Positions 13,266 through 26,574 of a stretch of 64,000 nucleotides of DNA are shown one piece after another. The stretch covers positions 21,827,628-21,891,627 of the forward strand of contig OZ037767.1 of NCBI GenBank assembly GCA_964035545.1, written 5' to 3'. Each line of letters begins with the position of its first letter. The first letter of the stretch is position 1. A program made the translations under genes and the position numbers. Source of the DNA: Bugula neritina. Its lineage: Eukaryota; Bryozoa; Gymnolaemata; Cheilostomatida; Bugulidae. A model generated the notes under the pieces. The model did not search any database, was not told where the DNA came from, and saw nothing but the letters and a program-made list of their open reading frames with translations.

Positions 13266-15525
13266 AGATGGAAAGCATTGAGGTGTTTCTTTAATTGAAG
13301 TTTAGACCCAAAAGTTGTTAAGTTTCAGAAATTGACATCATTTGAATTTTATTGCTCTAGCTTAATTTTTCAAATCATATTTCTCTTTCAAGTTTTGTAG
13401 TTGAACATAAAAGCAAGCGCTACTGACTACTGCTAGAGCCAAGTGTAGGGCTGCATGTGTGTATTTTTTTAATGTCATTTTATCTCCAGCTCTCACTACT
13501 TAGGCAAATTGATTACTCCATTTTATATTTCAATGTGTAAATATATTTCAAGAAGCACAACATACATATGTGGCAATACTTTAAGAATTAGATACTGCAT
13601 TTAATCCTTACTGTAATTATTTGTTTCATGTCCATTAACAAACTAATTGAGGTGTTTAACTGTATAAGATGTCTATCATATACCAGGCAATTGTGTTGTA
13701 CATTGACTCTGTAGCACGCAATGTCAACATTACCTTTACATAAGAATTATATACATAGACAAGCATAGGGACACTGTTCTATGAATACAATAAAACAAAA
13801 CTAGCTGCATGTCTTGAAGAAAGTATGTCAAGCTTTAGCTGTTTATGCAATTAAAGTAACTAAACCTTGAGTTGTTTTGCTTTAAGGGAAAATAATTTAA
13901 GTTCTACAATTCCAGTATTACTAAGTGACCCACAGATACAAGTTTTCATGCATGCAACTCAAATAGTTATTTGTCTTTTTGTTACAATTTAAAAAGAAAG
14001 TTCGCTATAAAAAGAAATCATGATAATTCAATTGTTTATACAAAAACTAAAGTGAATGCAAATTAGATAACCTTAGGTACAATGACATACATCAAATATT
14101 TAATTATCTTATGTTCACAAATGCTGCATAAATTAGAATACATTACGTGCATTACACTGATTACAGACATTTACAAAGCATGCTCACCTAGGTTCAAGCA
14201 TACCTTTAAAGTAGAGATTATATTCAAGTATATGCGTTATATAGTTGTAAATCCTGTCAAGAAAGCACATTCAATCTGTAATGAAGAGGTTTGTCACTGC
14301 CTTCCTACTTATGCAAATACTAGAAAATCCACTCATTGCACACATTGCAATATGTAATGACTCTGTTTAGCTTGGGATCCTATTCTTAGAGTAGTATTTA
14401 GTACTGTTGTGTCCACTTGTTCCACCTTTCCCATTTCAAGTTTTATTTACACCCTTAGTTATACTTACCTTGCCCGCATATATGTGTATGTATAGATCTT
14501 ATTTATTTATGAAATAATTCAAGACTATTCTGTAAAAACTTAACAGTTCAGTCTAATATGCATTTATTTTATTTTATATGTTTTTAGAATAATTACCAAA
14601 GCAATGTTTTACATCAAAATTGCGTAAATATTATGAGAAGTTAAAACAAATGTACTTTCAGTACAAGAAAAGTTCTGCTATTTAACTGTAAACTTTGAAA
14701 GCCTAGAGTATATCTTCTTGCAAGTTGACAACACCTTCCAGGTGTTCTGAGTGGCCAATGCTGTAATAATTGTTACTTCTTGTTGTACAGTGATTTGCAA
14801 TCAGGAAAAATTACTAGAAAAATCAGTTAAACCATTTTGAGTCTTTGAGACCTTTTCACTCATACGTAAAAGAGATTTGCCCTATCAAAAATAGTCCTTG
14901 TAATATTATGTTATGCTTTAAAGCTTCTTAAAATGTGTGAAAATAGCAGCGGCTGCAAGATTTAAATAAACTTGCTGCAAACGATAACAAGTTTATTCTA
15001 ACATAAATCAAAAATAAACATCATTGAAATTGCAGTATACCAGTAGCCTGGATATTAAGTTTCAAGCATTAAGCTTTATTTTTAACTTTGTTTACTCTTG
15101 CAAAAAATTATTGTTTTCTACATACATTTCACTACACATTTATGTTGTCATTATTGTTGATATAATTGAAACTTGACTTTCCTGTATCTTGAAACTATTA
15201 CCGGCTAAAATCAAGGCACCAATCAATAGAATAGTAATAATGCAGGGAAAAAGCAATACTGTTGAGTGGTTGCTTTAACATGAAGAAGTTTTCAAAATCA
15301 TTAAGCTAAAGTGGCTTTTACGTTATTCATAGTACGTTAATCATTGAGATGCTCACATCTTTGGTGTAGCTGCAATTATTTGATAATTGATTTAATAGTC
15401 AAATCATTTGAACGTCAAATTGATTTTCTTATTATTTCTTTTTGCTTTTAGTAAGTATAGTACAATTTATAATCTTGAAGAAAAACTCTGGGCTGCAGTT
15501 AAGCATACATGTAGCTTGTGTAAAG

Positions 15526-18500
15526 ATGACTGAACTTGAGTTGAACATGCCCCAACCAGATGATCCCATGCTGGTTCAATCAGAGTCAAAAGCAAATGGA
15601 GATGCAGTGGGCACCATGTTTGGGAAGAACCGGAAGATTCCACCTGGTGCACAATCGGTAAAGTACTTTTAAGACTTTGTTTGTATTTCTAGCGTGTTTC
15701 AGTGCCCTAGCTTAATCAAACATCTGCTCATTTTTAGCACTTCATCTCCATGCTGAATATATCATGCTTTTGACTTCTTAAAATTCTAAACTTTAATCTT
15801 GCAAAATTTAATTTCATTGATTTGCTTGCTCTTTTGAGTCCTTGTAACAAGTGAGGAATAATCTTTTGCCATTAAGTCTAAAGATAAAAAGAAAGAAGTG
15901 TCTCTATATAATTTGTTCTTTTTAATGTTTGTATTAAAACTATCAGATCAAACCTCAATTTGACTTTCTTTACAAGTGGAATCAAATATTTGATTTAATG
16001 TTGCAGTAGCATTAAAAATAGTTACAGAAAAGCTTAAAAATGTATGTTTAATACATTTACAGGTTGAAATAGTCACAGATAAATATCTAAATTTATAAAT
16101 ATAAAAAAATCATGAAATATTACTCAATAACATTTATTGACAAAATCATTATTCATAAACATATACAATGTATAGTGTCTAAACTGGTCGAAGAAAAACC
16201 TGCTGCTCCTGATGACCATCGCTGCCGTAGCCTTAGCTCTCCTGTTGGGATTCACAATACGATTAGTCGAACCCTCAGCTAAAGCTGTGAAACTCATTAA
16301 ATTTCCCGGAGATTTGTTGATACGAGCCTTGAAGATGCTGATTATACCTTTGGTGGTATCAAGTCTTATTTCAGGTGTGAACTGCAGTAAACTTTATTGT
16401 AAGGTCCTAAAGCTTTTGTTAGCAAACATCTTCTGTAAGGAAAATAGTATAGTACACTGCATTTAAGACTTACAGTATTTTACATGATGAAAACTAATAG
16501 ATTTTAAGGTGTCTCCTTTTTTTCATGTATGAAATGTCTGTTTTAGTTATAAATCATGCATTGCCATCTCTTTTCATAACTTTACTACAACATTTCAGAA
16601 TTACTATAACATACTTGCTATATTAGTATAATGTTTACTATACAGTGTATTCTATACTCAATATAATATTGAAGTGCTACAATATTTACTACATTACTAA
16701 ATTTATTACATATAATCATTATAATATTACTCCATTTCCCTCTACACAGCTGTTTAAGTGGAGTAGAATAAAGCACCTAGTCAGTCATTTAAATTTTGAA
16801 TAGAAATTTCAAATGAATGGGATCTATAGCTATGCATCATAAATGGCAGAATGAATTTATTGTCTAATCTAAATAACATTCTGCAAAATCTCACACAACA
16901 TAAGCCCAGGAGAGTTACGTGTCCTGTATTCTCTGTATTATACATGTTAAAGAATCCACATGTGTGACCTGTTTATCTGCCAGCTACTTGAATATACCGC
17001 AGTACATTATCCTGTTGCATTATTCAGTGCCTTTGTGCAGTTGATACTTGAAAATATTTCATAGCCGTTTGGCTTTGAGTGCGTTGAGAAGTTCTTTAAC
17101 CAGCTTTCCATGTGATGAGTCTATAAGTGCAATGCTGCCATACATATTGCACATAGAATGGTTTGTCATTGATTCTTCCAGCATGCATAAACTGCACCGA
17201 CTGATTTGGCAATTTTATATAAAATAAATCACTATAGTTTATTGATCACTTGCAACAGGCACACATGCACGCACACACGCACACACGCACACACGCACAC
17301 ACGCACACACGCACACACGCACACACGCACACACGCACAAACGCACACACGCACACACGCACACACACACACGCGCACACACACACACACACGCACACAC
17401 ACACACACTATATTGTTCTTATAAAGTAATTTTATAGCATAGATAAATGTGATATACATTCGTTCGCTGTGTAATGACCAACACGCTTTATTTAACAGGT
17501 ATTGCGAAACTAAACCCCAGGTCTTGTGGGAAGATGGGAGGGAAGGCATTGCTCTACTACTTCAGCACCACACTTATAGCTATCGTCATCGGCATAGTGC
17601 TCGTTGTCGCCATACACCCAGGTAATCTCAACTTAGACTCTAAATTCAAATACCATGTATTGCAGTAACTTATTGCGATGGGTATTATACTTCATACTCA
17701 TAGATGTAATGTATGAACTGTGAGATAGCTATGAGCTCACCCACAGGAACTATTTAAGTAGCTATTGTTTTATATTTAAATTTCATGTTCAAGTTGTGAC
17801 TATATGCTCTTAATTTTAAAGTACAGAAAATTTTGCAAATGAATTTTCTTGATGAGACCTGAAGGTATCTTTTGTAATGCAGCAGGTACTAGAGATGTCA
17901 GTGTATCAACAATATAAGCTGTAGACCAGGTATATTCTATGTCTCATGCTTTATAAGTCGGTAATTAACTGATTTAGTAAATTCAATCAATAGGAAATGG
18001 GCCATTTTACTTAATTTAGTATACACTGGAAATCTCCAGTTTTTAGCTATTTTTTTACAATTTAGCTGCTAATGAACATGGGATTTTGCCCACAACTAGT
18101 AAAATATCAATAAATATCCCTAAATAATCAAGGCTCTTCTTAATTTTGCTTGAATTCTCATGTTCTTTTTCTATTTATTTAGCTAATTTTGATTGCAGAC
18201 CGTTACAAAAAAACCAAAAACCAAAAATCAATCGAAAGCAGTTGAATAATTGAGAAAAAACATGGGAAATCAAGCAAAATTAAAAAAACCTTGATTATTT
18301 AGGTGTATTTATTTATATTTTACTAGTTTTGGGCAAAACCCCATGTTTATTAGCAGCTATATTGTTAAAGATAGCTACATGTAAAAACTGGAGATTTCAA
18401 GTGTGTACTAAATTAAGGAAAATGACTTAAGTGCAGAATGCTTAAGAATTGGTACAACCAAGAAGCAGAGTTATGAGACCGCTGTGGTTGGGGGGAGGGC

Positions 18501-21500
18501 ACGGTTATGGAGGTGGGGTTAGAAGGAGGAGAGGAAGTTGTGCAGCAAATGCTAAAAGTGCTGTATAATATTTGCTAGTAACATAATATGTTGGTTATTA
18601 TAATGTAAAAAGATGTTGGCTTTTAGTTACCTGAATTCATATTGTTAAGCTCCACATTTAGGTTTGGAACAAAATTGCTTTACTATGAAATGACGAACTT
18701 GTTATTTTAAAAATAGAATGAATGCTATTTAAAAACACATATAACTATTTCCAAATCAATAGAATAGAGCTAGCATAGATTTCATTGCCCATTGCATAGG
18801 TCTTTAAAAAAAATCATTATATCATTTTTATTAAAGTTGAGACATTTAAACAGGTGGCTTCAAAGCAAGCATAACCTGAACTTGTATTTCTAAACTAAAT
18901 GACATAATTTTGTTCTTTTAATAAATTTGAATTACAGAAAATTCTGAAATTATTATGGTTTTAGCAGGTAGCTCGGTCAAGTTACTGCAGATATTTTTAA
19001 CAATTTATTATAAAAATAGATAAATATCAACATTTTTACAATGTGAAAATGAGAATTACATTAATTTATGTGTTATTATAGCCTAAATAAATACAATCTT
19101 TCAAATGTCTTTTTTTCAAAATTTTACCATAACATTTTATTTCTGAACTCATTTTTTATGAATAAAAAATATGTGTTTCTCATATATAACGTGACTATTA
19201 AACTATGCACTTGTGTCTTATTGAAATAAGTTGACAAAGCTAAAACGTTGACCAATATTCAATTTCTATCCATAAGTTGTACACAATTGAGCTACAATTT
19301 CTAATGCAAGTTGTTGCTACTTCACATTGACATCTTTATGCTATATAGGTAAACCTTCATTGAAAGAGTTATCTGGAATACCTGAAGAGGATGTTGACAA
19401 AGGACGAATCAATACTCTTGATGCATTTCTCGACCTAATTAGGTAGATTTTATACAATTTCATACAATTGCTAAAAGCACTTGGGGTATGTTAACACTAT
19501 TTTTGACATCATTAGAAATTTCAGATGTCAAAATGATTCTTTCGAACTCAAAATTTTTTTTCAATCATATGCAGGTTAATGAGAAGACAGATTTTCTTAC
19601 ACTCTCTCTGATGGCGAGTTCGCAATATAGTTATTCTATTGAAATCAAAATAGACAACAATAAATCAGCTAAAAATTAGATATACTCATGAACGTTACTT
19701 GCACACACTTATGCTAGGGTTATAGAAAAGCAGGTCTCTAAACACCTCACAAAGCGTTGATTTGTGATCCATCGGTTGCAAATAGAGTTCGCTAAGGATA
19801 CAGGAAGTGGCTTGAATAGAAGCAGTGAATGTATTTGTACTAGAGCTCTACACAACGTAATCTATCAAGTCTATGGCTAGCATCAGCGTTTCTCTTTGAC
19901 TCTTTCACATCAAACCTTGTAAATCGCATGCATTAACTTGCTTCCTTTCAGACAGGAAATTTGATTTTTGTTTTAATTCAAACAGTTAACGATCTTCTGC
20001 AACTCTTACATACTAATAATAATAGACAAAGTAACAGTATATTTTCAACAAATATTTGATTTGTTTAGACCACTTCAATAGATTATGTCAGCTTAGCACT
20101 GCTTGTGAACATGCATGATCTTACAGCCTTGTGTGTGTAACATGTACACTTCAGGCTGGCTATAGCTGAGGGCGGCCAGTAAAAATGGCACTGGTTAAAT
20201 TGACAGAAAAATAAAAATAAATAAAAATGGCACATTTTCAACATTGAGGTTTGGGGTTTGGGTTTAGGGTTTGGACAAATTTGAAATCAGTGTGTCGTTT
20301 TTACCTGCTGTTCCATTTGGGCCTACAATCAACCAGGCAGGTGTAGTTGGTAACTAACAAATGTTAAATGTATGAAATACATTGTGAATATGATATGATA
20401 TTATATTATAATATAGCGTAACATAATATAGCTTGCTATAGATATGAATACGATGCAATATAACATTAAAAAACAATATAATATGACATAACATATATTG
20501 GGTTACAGTAATCATTTTACAAGGGTTTTGGCAATCACTTTATAAACATTGATAGGCTATGTAAGAGGCATGTTGTGTAAGTCTTTTTAATTATTTAGTA
20601 GTAGTGAAAGTAAGTAAAACTCAATAGCTTTTGCTATTGATTTCTTACAGAAGTGATTACCTTATTTTTATTTAAAACTGCTCTGTTTTAAAGTAGAATA
20701 GTAACCATTGTTATCTTGTATTTATGTTATACCAAAATATATTTATTTTCTTTAAAATTAGCTTATTATGTAGTTGAAAAGTTTATATTTTATATTTGAA
20801 CCTCAAAACTAATTTGGAAACACATTCAACTGACTGATGCTTTAGATTAGATGTTCATTTAGATTTTAGTAAGTATTAATATTCTATAGTAAGTTGAAAT
20901 GTTGTACAAAAAAGTTATATCATAATTTTCCAGAAACCTCTTTCCAGACAACCTGGTGGCTGCCTGCTTTAGACAGACCAAGACTAAATATAAGTATAGA
21001 ATTGTAGAAGAGGTTGTTGAGGTGTACAATGGTACTGGTAACAACACACAAAGTATGTAGTAACAACACACAAAGTATGTAGTAACAACACACAAAGTAT
21101 GTAGTAACAACACACATAGAATGTAGTAACAACACACATAGTATGTAGTAACAACACACATAGTATGTAGCAACAACACACATAGAATGTAGTAACAAAT
21201 AGCATAGTATTTAGTATGTGGTATGTATAGTATGGTGGGTATGTGTAGTGGGATAAAGTGCTGTAATAAGATTAGCAATATGTTAGTTTTATATTATAAA
21301 CTTGATAACTACTTTAAAAAATTTAATTTAAATGTCATTTATTAAGACAATATCAAGTGAAGTGAAATATAAGTCATGCCAAGTCAAGTATCTGTTGATG
21401 ATTGTCATACACCTTCAATGATAGCTATAGATATAGAGTGTAGAACGACCAGTAATGATTGCCGCCAGGCTTGTTTTAGATGATTCAGCAGTGATCGTCA

Positions 21501-24500
21501 CCACGGAAACTAAGGAGCCCTATGACAGCTATCAAACAAATATTGAAGGCATCAATGTCTTAGGCAAGTTACACTTTAATGTAAGATGTTTGTAGGGTTT
21601 AACAGGAAACCCTGCCACTGAAAAGTTAACATCACCTAAATTTTAAGTTTTCTGTAGCGACTATAATATGCATCTCTAGGTCGTAGATACTTGAAAAATG
21701 TTCGTAACCAACCAATTTGAAAAAAGCCTGTGTTCTATATGATAAATTTAGCAAAATAATTAGCTACTCGTAAAACTTTAAATTGATGCTTTAAATCAAA
21801 ATTAAAAAGCTATTGAAATACCTTCATTACTGCGTCTAGATGGTTAATGGGCCCCCCTAGTTATAAGCAAGGAGTAGGTTAGTTCGAATAAGTTATAAGA
21901 ACAAACATTTTTGGTTTTCATAAAAAGCACCGATCACTAAAAAATAACATTTCACAACATTGATTTCTATCCAATGTTTAGGCTTATAATCATTAGAAAG
22001 TATATTATATAATAGTGTACCATTTTTATTATACAGGGCTGATCTGTTTTTGCATTGGATTTGGAATTGTCCTCTCACGCCTGAATGAGAAAGCTCCACT
22101 ACTAATCCAGTTCTTTGGTGAGCTGAGTGAGATTGTGATGGCATTAGTCAACCTGATCATGTGGTTAGTTTCATTTAATTTAAACTAATCAGTTCATTAT
22201 AATATCCTTGTTTATACATGATAAATTACTTCATGTTCAATATTCTACAGCAACAAATAGCTTATGTCTATGTTTTAGACATTAATTATAGGAAAATAAT
22301 CAATAACTAATAAAAACAACAACACTAAAATATGAGTTATTAGTTATAACTACTGAAATTTTGTGAATGGTAAGTTATTATTTCAAATGATGGCTTTTGT
22401 GCCCAATTGCTTGTATTGACAAACGTTAAAGCTGATTAACTGCTGTGGTAGGTATTCACCTGTGGGGATCCTGTTCCTTATTATGGGAAACATCTTGGCA
22501 ATTCCTGACCTTGCCAAGGTTGCGCAGACGCTAGGTATGTACATGCTAACTGTATGCGTTGGACTCATTCTACACGGAGGAATTGTACTGCCCCTTATTT
22601 ACTTCATAACAACTCGTAAGAATCCATTCTTGTTTATGAAAGGAGTTTTACAAGCTTGGCTTACAGCTCTTGGGACTGCATCCAGGTCAGTCATATATTT
22701 CAGAAACTTCTGACAGTTAATTCGTAGCCAATTAAAATCTTGATATTATAATACATTATGAATAAATGGATTGCAAAAAAGCATGTATTCTGAGTAACAA
22801 CAACATTTTTGTTTCCATAGAGATAGGATTTGTGTGCAGTTTTGCCAGTTTTAGCAGAAATTTTGTTTCAAAACTCCAGATTTGTGCTGTTTTAAAGTCT
22901 ATCAAATTACATTTAATGTAAACTACAAAAATGCATGTAGTCCTCGAAAAATGCTGAAACAACCAATGATACTTTAGAAAAATCTTCAGCAGAAAAAGTT
23001 ATCTTCTCATGACAATCATGCGCTATACCACAAAATCAAATCAAAACAGCAAATCTTCTTTGTAACTGCTGTAATCTGGCATAGTATGACAAAGCATGCA
23101 GGCATTTAAGAGTTATGCCCTCTCCATTCATTGCACGATATTACATCCTTGAAAATTGCACGTAATGCTTTTTAGACTGTTTCAACGTAATGTAAAAAAT
23201 GAAAGTTTCATTTCATTCTTTGACATGATTTTTTGAGTTATACTTCAACCAATCACTGCTAGCCAATTATTTCCACATTTGCAGCTCAGCTACTTTACCG
23301 GTAACTTTCCGGTGTCTGGAGGAAAACAACCACATAGATAAGAGAGTTACGAGGTTTGTGCTTCCTGTTGGAGCGACAGTAAACATGGATGGCACTGCCT
23401 TATATGAAGCAGTTGGGGCCATATTTATTGCGCAGCTCAATGGAAGAGACTTGGCTTTTGGAGAAATTCTTACCATCAGGTGTGTAGATACGTTGCTACT
23501 TAAATAAATGAAGTTATAATAATTTAATTGATCTGTTATCTATCAAAATATTTGCAGAAATTGAAGGCTGTTGCATGTTTGTTCATGCATATACAAATGT
23601 GTAGAAACACATACACACATATATAATCTGTAAACTGCTTTAGAATTCGTATCACATTAGAGTACATTATTTTACAATTTATTGACCACGTCTTGTCTCT
23701 ACAGTTTAACGGCAACACTAGCTAGTGTAGGGGCAGCGAGTATACCGAGTGCTGGGTTGGTTACCATGGTGATGGTTTTGATTGCTGCGAACCTGCCCCC
23801 AGAAGATATAGGAATACTGTTCACAGTTGACTGGCTTCTGTGAGTCGTAATACAAAAATATACTGTTTTACATTATGTTGTGTTATACTATATTTTTATT
23901 ATAGGCTGTTGCAAAACTTGCATGCCAAAATAATCATGTTCACCGACAGTTAGGAGCAGCAGTGGAAAAATTGAGATATAGCATAAGCTCTTTAATTTTG
24001 TTGTTAAACTTTGGTTTGGAGTGCGGGTTTAAACTCTCATGAGAACATAAATTCTTATAATGCTACATTTCCAATCTAGAACACAGGCTTCTCTCAATTT
24101 CTTCATTACCGCTCCTAGCTTTTCTCAGAGCTGATGTTATGCGGAAGTTTGAAAATATTTTGCTGGGACTCAACAGATCACAATAATACTTCATGTTACA
24201 ATTTGATGTTGAATTTGGCTATTCATGTTCTCAGAAAGTTGCATTAGTGGATGACTATAGGAGGGTGTCTGGGAGGGTGCGACTGTTGATGTCACCATAA
24301 TGGGCACAGCCCACATGCAGTGACAACTCTAAGGCTAGCATAATATGCCGAGTTTTATAAAAGAACAAAAGCTATGAAACAATGTAATAATTATTGATGT
24401 TAATACGTTTGCAGTGACCGATTCCGTACGTCTATTAATGTCCTCGGAGATGCATTTGGAGCGGGAATTGTCTACCATCTTTCTCGAGAAGATTTGGCTA

Positions 24501-24577
24501 GAGAAGATGAGGAAATTGCCAAAGAGCAGCTCTATGAAGTAGCAGTACACGATGACAGTGAAGTCCCTAAGTCTTAG
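15526..24577 (+). CDS. EAAT: Excitatory amino acid (glutamate/aspartate) transporter, SLC1 family
   Basis: Plasma-membrane Na+/K+/H+-coupled transporter that clears acidic amino acids. Exons: 15526-15657, 16176-16374, 17499-17621, 19349-19442, 20934-21037, 21444-21563, 22037-22163, 22452-22685, 23285-23479, 23705-23839, 24415-24577; about 541 residues, normal for EAATs. Seen: TM1 ([19 protein letters not shown]), TM2 with [16 protein letters not shown], hairpin HP1 serine-rich [19 protein letters not shown]7 signature [20 protein letters not shown]2 [17 protein letters not shown], and TM8 [17 protein letters not shown]. The Arg in RTSINV is the carboxylate-binding residue typical of glutamate rather than neutral (ASCT) transporters. 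Exon 5/6 junction is uncertain: 21021/21437 is also in frame; I prefer 21037/21444 for its better donor and an NGT sequon in the extracellular loop. The intron after 21563 has a GC donor. The upstream ATG at 15442 region is not in a recognised exon; start chosen at the first ATG before the conserved part. Confidence 0.95.
17262..17409 (+). repeat. (CACACACG)n microsatellite
   Basis: Alternating pyrimidine-purine CA/CG repeat of about 148 bases in the intron before the transporter exon at 17499. A candidate Z-DNA-forming tract. Confidence 0.9.
18003..18424. mobile_element. Long foldback (MITE-like) element with ~180-bp arms
   Basis: The left arm (about 18003-18185) and right arm (about 18240-18424) are inverted copies. 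Examples: CATTTTACTTAATTTAGTA against the complement of TACTAAATTAAGGAAAATG; AAATCTCCAGTTTTTA against TAAAAACTGGAGATTT; CTAAATAATCAAGG against CCTTGATTATTTAG. A short unpaired loop of about 55 bases separates them. No coding capacity. It lies in the transporter intron before exon 19349. Confidence 0.85.
20178..20325 (+). repeat. Dispersed short repeat, family A copy 1
   Basis: Begins AAAAATGGCACTGG, contains a GGTTTGGGGTTTGGGTTTAG tract and ends with GTGTGTCGTTTTTACCTG. Word order and flanking AAAATGGCAC/GTGCCATTTTT-type inverted ends match 56795-57045. Confidence 0.6.
21038..21200 (+). repeat. 22-bp minisatellite starting at a transporter splice donor
   Basis: Seven or eight units of GTAACAACACACAAAGTATG-type sequence (22 bases), late units with ATAGTATG or ATAGAATG. 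With the preferred exon end at 21037, the donor GTAACA is the first base of unit 1. With the alternative donor at 21022 the array starts 16 bases into the intron. Confidence 0.85.
21564..21569 (+). promoter_or_regulatory. Non-canonical GC 5' splice site
   Basis: Exon 21444-21563 is followed by GCAAGT. No GT near it keeps the frame into the next exon at 22037 (conserved Leu-Ile-Cys), so this is a GC-AG intron, a known minor U2 class with a strong surrounding consensus. Confidence 0.8.
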
Positions 24578-26574
24578 GTATTTCATGTGAACCTACAGGA
24601 TTTACCCAATATATTAGCATTATTACAATCCACCCAAATCTTGGTATAATATTGTACATAAACACTGCTTTAGTGAAATTGTCAACAGGAGTTTTCACTT
24701 CATCATTTCAAGAAATTTTCCCTATACTATAAAACATGCGATACTTGAAAAAACACTGTTAACTATTTTTGTTCCATAACTTGTGATATATGACAGGCTC
24801 TCAATAATATATGAAGTGTACATTTATCAGAATCATAGTAAAGTATAGTTATTTATTGATATAGTAGCCTATCATATTAGAGCTTTCACATTATATTATT
24901 TTATTTATATATGCTGTGTGTTTATTTTAGCGTCAAATTAATTTATTTTGTAAATGTTCACAATTTATGAAAAACAGGTTTTTACATGTTTGAAAGCTAC
25001 AAAAGATTTCCTAAAAGTTCATTGTTGAGTTTTTTGGGTCAAACTATAAGTTTGTTTAACTATTATTGCACACAGCACTTGGCTAGGTCAGTTTGCACAA
25101 CAACTATAAATTTTGCATGCATGTGTACAAAATAGCTTTTCACCAATAATCAACCAGTCTTCACAGTTTCTCATGACTGGTCAAATATAGTCTGTGTCAT
25201 AAGTTGTTGTATTCAACAGTTTTATAATAGAGTAAAAAATATATATTTTAATGTATTTATCAATTACTGTTTTACATGTAAGGCATAATTTCAGACATAA
25301 TTTTGTCAAAACTGCTACAAACTTAATTTATCATTATAGCAATAATGTTATGGCATGTTGTTTACATTTGACATAACTTTCCTGAGATTGATTTGTTTAT
25401 AATATTATGTATATGTTACTTTAAGAATATTGCTGTATGTTCTTTTGGTTATATAAATGTCTTTATAATGTTTATTTTTACTATTTATTATGCTAACCAT
25501 TAGTGAATGCCAATTGTTCATTGAAAGAATATTATATTTCTGATTCTAAAGAAAAGAAAATTGGCTAATGCATGTGTATTGATTAAGTGGTAGTGGTGAA
25601 TATTTATAGTATTGTATATGTTGTTTCTGCTGTAGTATACAAATCTATGTGTTTAAATAAAGTACTTTATTATAAGAAAGTTAACATTTTTAGCTGCCTT
25701 TTGTTTACTAAAGTAGTTATAAATGCACATACATAACTTTTAAAGCAGTTTGCACATGTTTTCTTTTATATTTCATTGAGTGACTAATCCTTTCTTGCTA
25801 GTAGCAATCAGTATCATGACTTCAAAATGAACCAAAATATTAGCTCTTGACATTTTATACTTTGTGAATTAGCGGAAATTACCTCAATTTTTGCACTTTT
25901 ATTTCCATATCTATTTAATTCTTACATACTTGTTTAATCTTATAGGATTTTATATAATTTCCTACATAAATTTCTAGTCAAAAAATATTTTTAAGTTTAC
26001 AAGGAAAATAATGAAGTTGGTAATGCTTAATTTGTGAATTTCCACGATGCTCACACATCAGATATAATTTAGGTTATATAACTGCTACTTTATATATTAT
26101 GAGAAGACGACAGCATATTACAAGTCACATTTCCAACAGCTGAACGCCAACTTTTAAAAAAATAATGTCTTAGATATTAAATAAATCCTCCTATTGCCTA
26201 CCATTTACTATTAAAAGCCAAAGTTTATCTTTGTGGTACAACAAATTTATTAAGCAAAGCAGTTGAACTAAAGTTATATGTAAATTGTAGTAAATTGCTT
26301 AAAAACACTCATAGATGAGAGTGACCTGTCATAATTTATTCTAACAACACGCGCAAACCACTACGTCATTTAAAAATAACAACAAAAAGTGTAACACGAA
26401 ACACCATGCGGTAAAAAATTTAACACGCTTACTAGAACAGTTTATGACAAAAAACATTTAAGTATATTAATACAATGCATAAGCACAACCAAGACTTTAA
26501 TTACACATTTGGCCATATATCAAAGCCTATTCACTCACTGGGCAAAAACTGTTTCTTTATTTTGGAGTTTTTTA
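24578..26574. other. Convergent 3' regions of transporter and SH3BGR genes
   Basis: No open frame with homology. AT-rich sequence, probably mostly the 3' untranslated region of the transporter: AATAAA at 25656-25661 is a good poly(A) candidate on the + strand. On the - strand TTTATT (AATAAA) at 26335-26340 could serve the SH3BGR gene, 235 bases past its stop. Confidence 0.55.

Larger units (their letters stand above)
10130..15525. other. Intergenic region between dynein and transporter genes
   Basis: No coding exon was recognised. It holds the dynein 3' end, a degenerate GTAGTAATGTATG-like tandem tract (10840-10945), a foldback element (12248-12540) and TA/TG-rich simple sequence (about 12960-13265). 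A short exon with donor GCAAG|GTAAG-like sequence near 11580-11590 could be 5' untranslated sequence of the transporter, but nothing proves it. Confidence 0.6.

Noticed and set aside
17206-17549. Thr-His-Ala and Cys-Val repeat frames
   Set aside because: Translations of the CA/CG microsatellite.
20245-20275. Telomere-like GGTTTGGGGTTTGGGTTTAG
   Set aside because: Only a few irregular units, part of a dispersed repeat also found at 56850; not an interstitial telomere array.
20859-21278. Cys-Val-Leu-Leu-His-Thr repeat frames on the - strand
   Set aside because: Shadows of the 22-bp minisatellite after the transporter exon.
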